This document shows positions 1 through 10,400 of a stretch of 64,000 bases of DNA, one piece after another. Positions within the stretch are counted from its first letter, which is position 1, and each line of letters starts with the position of its first letter. Source of the stretch: Planctomycetota bacterium (GTDB lineage Bacteria; Planctomycetota; Phycisphaerae; Sedimentisphaerales; Anaerobacaceae); NCBI GenBank assembly GCA_013349615.1, contig DUZJ01000002.1, positions 1-64,000 of the forward strand, in the 5' to 3' direction. Both the position numbers and the translations under genes were made by a program. Below the pieces are notes generated by a model. That model did not search any database. It worked only from the letters and a program-made list of their open reading frames with translations, and was not told where the DNA came from.

Positions 1-1362
1 GGCGGCGGCAGCAGTATGTACGGCGGCGGCGGCGGTGGTATGTACGGCGGCGGCAGGGGTGTGGGCGGTAGGGGCGGAGGTTTGAACGGCGGCGGCTGGG
101 GTATGTACGGTGGCGGCGGTGGTATGTACGGCGGCGGCGGTGGTATGTACGGCGGCGGCGGTGGTATGTACGGCGGCGGCATGATGGGTGGCGGTATGAT
201 GGGCGGCGGTATGATGGGCGGCATGGGTATGGATTATGATAGAGAGTATAGAGCGGACAATCTGATTGTACTTATACAGGATACCGTAGAGCCGGATAGC
301 TGGTGGGAAGCCGGTGGAGACGGTACGGTAACAATTTATGAAAACAAAAAACTTATTGTTCTCCAGAGCCGTGAGATTCACAATCAGGTCGAAGAACTCC
401 TAAACAACATGCGCAAGTCGCTTGGACATCAGGTTTCTATAGAGACCAGATTCCTGGTTGTGACTGAGAATTTCCTCGAAGAAATTGGTGTTGATTTAGA
501 TTTTATGTACAACCTTGGCGGTAAGTTTGGCTTGCTTTCAGTTGCTCAAGGTTCTTTGGGTATGGTCGTTCCGGAAATAACAAAGGTCCCGGGGAGTTTG
601 GCTGATTCCTTGGGCAGTGACACATACGGCACTGTCGGGGCCAGCAGAGTCAGGGGAGGTTATGGCTCTTTTCTTGATGACCTGCAGGTTACCTTCCTTA
701 TCAGAGCGACCCAGGCCCATACGGACGCGACGACGCTGACCGCTCCGAAGGTTACTGTCTTGAGTGGAGAACAGGCGACGTTCCAGCTTACAAGGCAAAT
801 ATCTTACGCCATGCCGCCCACTGTTATTGGCAGTGGCGGCGGCGGGAGCTACTCGCCATACGGTCAGACGTCTGGTGCCGGCTATGCCCCCAGCGTAATA
901 CCGAATGTACAGAGTATATCAGCCGGCACTAATCTTATTATTACACCAACTATCAGCCCGGACAAGAAATACGTATTGCTTAATATAACAACTTATCTGC
1001 GTGATTTGCTCCGTATGAAGACGCACGAGGTCGAGGCGGTTGTCCCGGGAGGAGGAGCAGCGCCTACTCAGCCGATTCGCCAGCGTATAACTGTTCCTGA
1101 GACGGAATTCTCGAGTGTTCAAACGCGAGTGAGTATTCCTGACGGAGGAACATTACTATTAGGAGGCCAGAAAATAACTGCAGAAATTGAAAAGGAGGCA
1201 GGTGTTCCGGTATTGAGCAAGATACCTCTTGTTGGACGACTGTTCAGTAATCGCACCACGGTCAAGGACCATAAGATATTGCTTATACTGGTTAAGCCGA
1301 CTATCATTTTGCAGGAGGAGCGTGAAAAGGAGGCAATTGCCGCAATGGAAAGCGAAATCTAA
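1..1362 (+). CDS. Secretin (GspD/PilQ-type outer-membrane channel), 5' truncated by window
   Basis: This is the last 453 residues of a secretin; the frame is open to base 1, so the ATG at 16 is not the true start. Residues about 1-75 are low-complexity Gly/Met/Tyr (MYGGGGG and MMGGG units). Next comes a short N-domain of the type that folds before the gate (NLIVLIQDTVEPDSWWEAGG, then LIVLQSREIHNQVEELL). The secretin core follows (ATTLTAPKVTVLSGEQATF, PNVQSISAGTNLIITPTISP) and ends with the classic C-terminal lip VPVLSKIPLVGRLFSNR...HKILLILVKPTII. By family knowledge such proteins form multimeric outer-membrane pores for type II secretion or type IV pili. The stop is TAA. The gene ends 100 bp before the giant secreted protein on the same strand, so a link in export is plausible but only inferred. 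Gly-rich N-termini of this kind are unusual for model secretins. Confidence 0.88.
   Translation, partial: GGGSSMYGGGGGGMYGGGRGVGGRGGGLNGGGWGMYGGGGGMYGGGGGMYGGGGGMYGGGMMGGGMMGGGMMGGMGMDYDREYRADNLIVLIQDTVEPDSWWEAGGDGTVTIYENKKLIVLQSREIHNQVEELLNNMRKSLGHQVSIETRFLVVTENFLEEIGVDLDFMYNLGGKFGLLSVAQGSLGMVVPEITKVPGSLADSLGSDTYGTVGASRVRGGYGSFLDDLQVTFLIRATQAHTDATTLTAPKVTVLSGEQATFQLTRQISYAMPPTVIGSGGGGSYSPYGQTSGAGYAPSVIPNVQSISAGTNLIITPTISPDKKYVLLNITTYLRDLLRMKTHEVEAVVPGGGAAPTQPIRQRITVPETEFSSVQTRVSIPDGGTLLLGGQKITAEIEKEAGVPVLSKIPLVGRLFSNRTTVKDHKILLILVKPTIILQEEREKEAIAAMESEI
16..229 (+). repeat. In-frame 21-bp and 15-bp tandem repeats in the secretin gene
   Basis: The 21-bp unit GGTATGTACGGCGGCGGCGG(T) occurs at 100-120, 121-141 and 142-162, with a partial copy at 163-180 and a related copy at 16-36; it encodes MYGGGGG. 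It is followed by three 15-bp units (ATGATGGGCGGCGGT-like, 181-225) encoding MMGGG. All units are multiples of three, so copy-number change would alter length without breaking the frame. Confidence 0.9.
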
Positions 1363-1391
1363 ATCCGTTGTGTGTAGTATGATGCGTGATG

Positions 1392-1421
1392 CGTATTGCG
1401 ACGAACACAAAACGCAATACG
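1392..1421 (+). other. Perfect 9-bp inverted repeat between secretin and giant gene
   Basis: CGTATTGCG at 1392-1400 and CGCAATACG at 1413-1421 are exact reverse complements around a 12-base A-rich loop. A 7-base direct repeat (GATGCGT) lies immediately upstream at 1381. The hairpin has no T-tract after it, so it is not a standard intrinsic terminator. It could be an mRNA processing or stability hairpin, or a dispersed repeat. Confidence 0.5.
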
Positions 1422-1450
1422 ATATTCGATATACATAGTACCACATTTCT

Positions 1451-1454
1451 GAGG
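1451..1454 (+). promoter_or_regulatory. Ribosome binding site for the giant gene
   Basis: GAGG lies 8 nt upstream of the GTG at 1463. This supports the GTG as the start of the giant ORF, because the residues that follow lead into a signal peptide. Confidence 0.55.
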
Positions 1455-1462
1455 ATTAGAAA

Positions 1463-4400
1463 GTGAAGCGACATATCCCTACAGGACCAGAAGCCCAAGG
1501 GTTTCTGGTTTGGTCATCGAGGGGGTCCAGAGCACGTTTATATGCTCTGGTAGCCCTGATTTTTGTATGCGCACAAATAACCTTTTCCCGGGTAATTGAT
1601 TTGCCCGGGCTGCCTGATGCCGAAAATGACGTTCCTTATAAGCGGGGCGAGTTAATAGTGCGTTTTACCGACACAGGTCCTCATTCGCCGATTCGCAGGG
1701 CGCTGCCGGGTCCATTGACAAATCGGGCGGTAAAGAATGTCATTTCGAGCCTGGCCGTTCCAGGAGCTGCTGTGGGTAACGAGTTTGACCGCATAGTTCC
1801 GGGCCTGACTTTGATAAAACTGCCTGGGCGTACTTCAGTTACAGAGGCACTTTTGCATTTCAGGCGGTCGATGGACGTATTATATGTCGAGCCGAACTAC
1901 AAATTGAAGTTATATGCCACCCACCCGAATGACCCTATGTTTCCTGAGCTTTGGGGTATGCACAACACGGGCCAGACCGGCGGCACTGAGAATGCAGACA
2001 TTGACGCGCCCGAGGCCTGGGATATTCATACCGGCGACCCCAACATCATCGTAGCGGTTATTGACACCGGTGTTGACTATAACCACCCTGACCTTGCAGC
2101 TAATATGTGGATAAATCCCGGAGAAGACCAGCCGCCTTACGGGATAGTGGACGCTAATGATGTTGACGCTAACGATAATGACCTCAATGGTTATATAGAC
2201 GACATTTACGGCTATGATTTTGCCGGCGATGACATAAGCGACCCAAATGATGACGACAATAACCCGATGGATGCTCATGGCCATGGCACTCAAGTTGCGG
2301 GGATTATCGGTGCGGTTGGTGATAACAATGAAGGTGTTGTAGGTGTCTGCTGGAATGTCAGAATAATGGCTCTGAAAGTTGTTGCCGATAACGGAGAGCT
2401 GGACCCTAACCTATTCGTCGATGATGCGGTTAAAGCTATTCAGTATGCCATCGGAAAGAACGCCAATATTATAAATGCCTCTTGGGGAACTGACGCCAAT
2501 TCACAGACACTTTATGATGCTATTAAAGCTGCTGATGCGAATGGGATACTTTTCGTAGCTGCCGCGGGTGACTACTCGTTCGAGACTCCCTGGTTTAACA
2601 ATGATGCCAATGCAGTTTACCCGGCAAGCTACGAGCTGGACAACATCATTTCCGTGATGGCGACAGATGATACTGACAATCGCGACTACTCTTCCCATTA
2701 TGGAGCGACTTCGGTTGATATCGCCGCTCCCGGAAGTTGGATATACTCCTGTGTTCCGGGTGGTGGTTATTCTTATTTAAACGGCACATCGGCGGCTGCC
2801 CCTCACGTGGCTGGCGCTGCTGCACTGCTATGGTCAACTGACCCAAACCTGACACAAAGGCAAGTCAAACAAAAGCTCGTGCATCCTTTGGTTGTAGAGC
2901 AGCTTCCTGCTTTGCAGGGACATTGTGCCTCAGGCGGCCGGCTCAACCTTTTCAAAGTCCTGGACATGCCGCCAGTTGGGGGACGGGTCGTAAATACGTC
3001 AAAACCATACAATCCCATTGATCCAAATACATACTGGGAAAGTATTCAGGCAGCAATAGATGCCAATGATACCAACGATGGACATGTACTAATAGCCGAT
3101 GCCGCAATTTACGATGAAAATATTGATTTTTCAGGCAAGAGTATAACGCTGCGCAGCGGCAACATTTACGACTACAATGACGCCAATATCAATCCTGAAC
3201 GTACAATTATTTACGGTCAAAACCATGGCTCAGTTGTAACTTTCCAGAAAAATGAAGGTCCAAACACGGTACTAAAAGGATTCACAATCACCGGTGGCCT
3301 GGCCGAATACGGCGGTGGTATCGATTGCTATGATGCGTCACCAACAATTACCGACTGTATTATTACTAACAATACCGCGGACTATGGCGGTGGAATCGGA
3401 TGCTATAATGCGTCACCAACGATTACCGACTGTATTATTACCGGTAATACCGCGTTGCATTATGGCGGTGGTATCGAATGCGATAGTGGTTCACCAACAA
3501 TTACCGACTGTAATATTTCTAACAATACCGCGGTGTACTATGGCGGTGGAATCGACTGCTATTACGGCTCTCCCACGATTATAAACTGCACCATTAACAA
3601 CAACCGAACTTCCGACTACCTTAGTATCGGCGGCGGTGTGAATTGTGAGCAGGCCTCTCCAACGATTGCTCACTGCACTATCAGCAACAATTCGGCAGAG
3701 AAAGACGGCGGCGGAGTAGCATGTTATTATTCAGATCCAAATATCTTCAACTGTTTCATTCTCAATAATTCAGCAACATACCTAAGCGGCGGAATTGACT
3801 GTGAGACTTCGTCGCCCACTATTACCAACTGCACCATTGTTAGCAACGCTGCTGCAGAGGGCGGCGGCATTTTTGCCGAGACAGACTCTTTTCCGATAAT
3901 TACAAACTGCATCCTCTGGGACAATTCTGTTAAGGACCTTTTTGGATGTTCAGCGACATACTCCTGCATCCAGGAAGCGCACGCCGGTACAGGCAACACC
4001 AAAGCAGACCCGTTATTTTTAACCGGCCCGCGAGGTGACTACTATCTAAGCCAAACTCCCAGACAGTTGGACCCAAGCCCGTGCGTCGATGCCGGAAGCA
4101 CTGATGCCAATGACCCGAATCTGCCGTTGGATATGTACACGACAAGGACGGATGGTGACGTCAATGACCCGAATACCTTTGATGTTAATACCGTTGATAT
4201 GGGTGCTCATTACGCACCTGCAACGATTGAGTATTTCGCGTTAGACGTTATTGTGAAAGAAGATGCTAACGATCCCGGCATCCATGGCTCTGTGCATTTG
4301 GAACCCAACAGCGTCATGTATCCAAAATACTCAGTTATACGGCTCGAAGCACACCCGAAACAGGACTATCGTGTCAGGTCATGGACGGGCACTGATGGCG

Positions 4401-7400
4401 TTCCCTTCCTGGATACTGGTGATCCCAACCACAATACCGTTACTATGATTGCTGACGTCAACGTTACGGTTGAATTCGAGAGTATTCCCTACTACACGCT
4501 GCGTACTGATGTTATGGGCGGCCACGGAACAATCTCGCCCAACCTCAGAAGAGGTAAAGAATATAGGGATGGCACCGTGATACCGCTTACAGCAACGCCT
4601 GAGCTAAACTACATTGTTGATATATGGGCCGGTACCGATGATGACACATCCTGGGCCAACAGCAATACCGTGACAATGGATGCAAACAAGGTGGTTACCG
4701 TTTCATTCAGGCAACCACAGAGCTTTTACGTTCCGGGGCAATATACCAGTATCTCGGCCGCAATAAGTGCTGCCTACAGCCATGGTGACAAAATCGTTGT
4801 CGCAGCCGGTACTTACGGGGGTGGTAGCTTTCAGGGTAAGGCAATTACCATCGCCAGCGAACATCCGGACGACCCTTGTTGTGTTGCTGCCACCATCATT
4901 AGTGGGCGTTTTATCTTCGCAAATAATGAGGGCCGGGATTCAGTGGTTGACGGCTTTACTATTCAAGGCAACGGTGACCCGGGACCTGGTGATCCCTGGG
5001 GTGATGAGGATAATGGGGTCGGCGTCCCAGGCTCTAATTCTCTTGGCGGGGCGATATACTGTTCGGCTGGAAGCAGCCCAACCTTGTCCCATTTAGTTAT
5101 CAGGGACGTTGTCGCCCGCGGCGGCAGGGGGCAGGATGGCGCTTATATTTTTGACCCTCACGATGGCCCTCCCGACCCTCCAGACCAGTTGGATCCCCTT
5201 GATCCCTTGCCCGACCCTAACGCTCCTGAGCCCAACGACCCCGTTACCATAATCAAGTGGCCACAACCACCGGTGCCTTTCGGTCCTTCGCGTCCGGACT
5301 ATTACGTTGGATGGCACGAAGAGACCCAGGAGCCTCCTCCTGCAAGGGTGTTGGTAGCTGATAACTTTTTGTGCGATACTAATGACCCGATAACGGCGAT
5401 TCGCTGGTGGGGTTCTCTGAGTGGCTTTAGCGGCGACAGGGATGAGGTTCCGAACAGTGGATTTCCTGACGAGTTCCGTATAACTATTTGGGCTAACGAG
5501 CCTAACGACGCGAACTATACTTTTAGTCGTCCGGGTCAAAATATTCATTCGTTCGAGTTCGCGAGTCCAGCACCTACCTGGTATGGCTGGGAGATTGACC
5601 CGAATAACCCGAGTGCCCCGAATAATTTGACTAAATTCCAGATGGAGTATGCACTTGACCCTAACGAGGTCTGGGTCCAGCCGGATGTTAATGGAATCTA
5701 CTGGCTTAGTATCGAGTCAATTTATAATCAAGCTCCAGGTCCCAACGATCCCGTGTGGGGTTGGGAAACTCGCGAGCTGAATCCTGATTTCCCTGATGGC
5801 AATGGTGCTATACGTTACAATTTTGAAACTAACATTTTCGAACGTATAGAGTTTGGTGGTACACCGTACGATTTGAGCTTTGAGCTGGAATATACTCCAG
5901 CTATTGAACCAATCGATGGCGAGGACGGTCAGGACGGCCTGCCCGGCATCCCCGGTATTCCCGGCCCGAATGGCATCCCCGGCGCTAACGGCTTTGATGG
6001 GGGTAATGGCGGCGATGCCTACGGTGGCGCGATGTACTTCGACGCCAATTGCAGTCCGCTCATTACGTATTGTACAATTATCAACTGCCAGGCCCTCGGC
6101 GGCTATGCCGGATACGGCGGCCAGGGTCGGGATGGCCAGGGCGGTGGCAATGGTCAGATTGGTCAGGCCGGCCAGGCCGGCCAGAACGGCGGCCCGGGCG
6201 CCAACGGCGGAGCGGACGGAGCAGGCGGCGATGGCGGTGCCGGCGGCGCCGGCGGTGCCGGAGGAAGAGGCGGTGCCGGAGGAAGAGGCGGTAATGGCGG
6301 TCAGGGCGGCGAAGCCTTAGGAGGTGCGATATATTTCGGCCCGAGGTGCACACCGACAATACGGTACTTAACAATTACCGATTGCTGGACAAACCAGGGC
6401 TTGGGTGCGGCTGGCGGAGATGCAGGCAACGGCGGCAACGGCGGTAATGGTGCGCCTGGAGGCGCAGGTGGCGCTGCCGGTACAGGCAATCCGGATGGTC
6501 AGGATGGTGCCGATGGCGCCGACGGTGTCGGCGGCTATGGGGGTGACGGCGGTAACCAGTATTTATACTATCCTTATTATCTCGATGACCGTGGCAGCAA
6601 CATGGGCCCCAACGGCGAACGGTCACAGGCTGGTGCTATATTCTACGGCCGAGACTGTAATACAATCGTTACGGATACCGTAATAAGTTACTGTTACACT
6701 GATACTTCTGCACCAACGACTTCTTATGCCGGTGGCGATGGCGGCAATGGCGGCAATGGCGGCAATGGCGCAGGAGATGCACGCGGCGGCAACGGCGGCC
6801 ACGGCGGCTGGGGCGGTGGCGGCGGACCCGGCGACGGTGACCCTGGCTCTGGCGGCAGCGCCGGCGGCGGCGGCAATAATGACGCGCCAGACGGTGCAGA
6901 TGGACCAGATGGTTATATTATGGGAAGCCCCCTTACCGGCTATGGCGGTGCTAATTATTATGATGCCAACTGTGCAGCCGACTTTAATAACTACATAGTA
7001 AGCTATAATTTAACAGGATATCGAACGGATTTAGCGGTGGAAGTATATGGATTATATAATGGCGGGGGTGAGTACTACAACTCGCTGGCCACGGTCCGGA
7101 TGAACAACTGTCAATTTATTGGCAACTCGGGCTACTACGGAGGCGCCCAGTATTTTAGTCCGTCGTTTGTGTTGGAAGCTAACGACTGTAACTACGTTAA
7201 TAATACAGCCAGAGGCTACGGCGGCGCGCTGTACTGGCCGTCGAGGGGTACAGTGGAAATCAACAACAGTAGATTCATCGGCAATTCAGCTACAGTTGGC
7301 TGGGGCGGCGCACTGTACGGAGGTGGACAACTCCTATACACCGGGTATTGGGACCCTAACACGGGTGAATATGTTTATTACTACTACATGTACAATAGCA

Positions 7401-10400
7401 GCAACATAGCAATCAATAGGAGTCAATTCATCGGCAACTCTGCGCTGTACGGATTCGGAGGCGCTATCTACTGGTACGGTGATGGTTCGGATGTCTCAAT
7501 TCTGGACAGCACGGTCAACAACAATATCGCCGAACACGGTGGTGGTATGTTCTGGAGCAGCGGAGACCCTGAAATTATTGGCTGTACCATCAAAGGTAAT
7601 CAGGCCCTGGGCACCTATATGAGTATGGAGGGATATTATGACAACTTCTATGGCGGCGGCGGCGGGATGCTCTCCTGGTCATCCGCGCCGAGGATTGAGA
7701 ACTGCTTCATAAGCGATAATACCGCGTCCGGGTCCGGCGGTGGTGTGTACTTCGGTGGAGACGCCAATGTGCCGATACTTAAGAACTGCCTGGTCAAAGG
7801 TAACTCGGCCGTGCTGGACGGTGGCGGTATCGTTTCCTACTGGTACGTAACGCCGATGATCTCTAATTGTACAATCGTTGACAATACTGCGTTTGATCCT
7901 TTCAGCCCGCACCACGGAAGGGGCGGTGGTTTGTCCTGCTCCTACGAAAGTGAAACTTTCCTGACAGATAGTATTCTCTGGGGTAATACAGGTACTTTAG
8001 GCAACCAGATTGCAATCGGCAGCGATTACGAGCCAAACTATCCTGCTACTTTGAATGTATTACATTGCGACATCCAGGGCGGCAATAGTCCACAATCTAT
8101 CTATTATGAGCCGGGACGTACCCTCAACTGGCTCGGCGTTAATATCGATGATGACCCGCTCTTTGTCATGCCATACTATTACCTCAGTCAGACAGAGGCT
8201 GGGCAGGCTGCAGACAGCCCCTGTGTCAATGCAGGAAGCGATTTGGCAACTGCCCTTGGCCTCAGTAACTATACAACTCGTTCCGACGGTGTGGGTGACT
8301 CAAATATGGTCGACATGGGCCTGCACTACCCGGCTGCAGATGGTCAGTATCAGTTAACTGTAAATGTTATCGGCACGCACGGTACGGTCCAGCCAAGCAG
8401 TGAATTGTTCAACAAATTCACCGTAGTGACATTAACGGCAAACGTGGACCCGGGCTACCGAGTCAGATGGATAGGAACCGATGACGATACGGTTTACAGC
8501 CTTACCAATACGGTAATGATGTATTCAGACCGGACCGTCACAGCCATAATAGAACAACCAGCTATCATCGAAGTACCCGGTGACTATCCCATAATCCAGG
8601 AGGCGATCGACGCCGCCGAGGATGGCGATACGATTGTCATAAACAGGGGCACTTACTCCAACTCACCACAGATACAGACAGGCATTGCCGGCACACTCGT
8701 CATCATTGACAAAGCTATTACAATAACCAGTATCAAGCCTGATGACCCCTGTACCGTAGCTGATACGATTATCGACTGTACTGGCTATGCTACTTATGGC
8801 ATAGTTATCTCTCAATGCGGTCCCGATACGGTCATAAACGGCCTGACTATCGCAAATAACAGGTGGGGTAGCTTGGATCGGGTGTCACCGGACGACCCCG
8901 GGGATGATGGCTTGATTGGCGTGGACATCGGGGCTGCCGGGATTCTGGTTGATGCAGGTGCAAGCCCCACTATTCTGAATTGTATCATTCGGGACTGCCG
9001 GATGACGGCCGGCGAAGCCAGCAGCGCAAATGACGGCCCAGACTTTGATGACCCGATTGACCCGGATGATCCGGATTCGCCCCTATGGGGGGTCGGGCAG
9101 CCGGGTGGTAGAGGTGGTGACGGCGGCGATGCGTATGGGGGCGGCATTTATTGCGGTTACCGCAGCAGCCCAACTATCCGAAATTGTACTATTTCTAATG
9201 TCCAAATCATTGGTGGCAACGCAGGCTACGGTGCTCAGGGTGGCGACTCCGACGATGGCAACGATGCAGCTAATGGCGGCAACGGCGGTGATGGCGGGGG
9301 AGCTTACGGCGGCGGCATCTTCGTCGACTTTGAAAGTAGACCTGTCGTCTCGGACTGTACTATTATTAACTGTTCGGCTATCGGAGGTGATGCAAATGAT
9401 GCCGGAAGTGGTGGTAATACAAGCGGCGATCTCAGCTATGGTGGCGATGGGGGTGTCGGCGGTTACAACGGCCAAGCCTACGGCGGAGGAATCTACTTTG
9501 CCAATAATGTCATTGCTGCGGTTTCCAATTGCAGAGTCATCAACTGTTCTGCCACGGCCGGTGACGCAGGGGACGGCGGTGATTACGGAACCGGCGATTT
9601 TGTCGGGTCAGCCGGCTACGGTGGTGGATACGTTGGAGAATACTGGTTATACAGCGCCTATGGCGGGGCTGTATATACGGGGACAAACGGTATAATCACC
9701 TTCGAGGACTGCACGTTCAGCAATAACACTGTAACCGGAGGTATGAGCGGGATTGGCGGCGATCCGTGGCGCGGCCAGAGACCGCCGCCCGTATACAGTT
9801 ACCTTGTCCCGGTTTATGGAGCGGGTGTGTTCTGCGATAGCCACTCACGGACAGTATTTGTGGATTGCAATGTAGTTGGTAACTCTGCAGATGATGTTAC
9901 CGACCCCGCCGACCCAAATCAGTTGGTTTATCGTCTCAATCCTTACGTTAGTTTCGGCGGCGGTATCTGTCATATAGATGCTAACGAAGTTTCGATTACC
10001 GACTGCAACGTCAGCGACAATTACGCAACCATCGGCGGTGGTTTGTACTGGGATGAAGCCGACGACACCGTGGTGACCGGCTCGAGCTTCGCTAACAACT
10101 CGGCGTTCAAAGGCGGTGGTATCTATTGTGTTGATAGCGAGTCTGCAACAATCACAGGGTGTACAATCATAGACAATGAAGCGAATGAACCCGGAGGTGA
10201 AGGCGGCGGTGTATATTGCTCCTCAATACCGCTCTTAATCGCTGATAGTGAAATAAGATTTAATTATGCAGATTACTCTGGTGGTGGTTTGTATATGTCT
10301 GGTGGTGCATCAGAGACAAAAATACTCAGGAATTGTCTTATCACCAACAACACAGCCCGCAGAGACGGTGGAGGCATTTCGGCCAGTTGGCATAACGAAT

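Noticed and set aside
6049-6374. Arg-rich ORFs in other frames over the Gly-rich block
   Set aside because: They are alternative readings of GGCGGTGCCGGAGGA-type repeats and contain only low-complexity basic runs.
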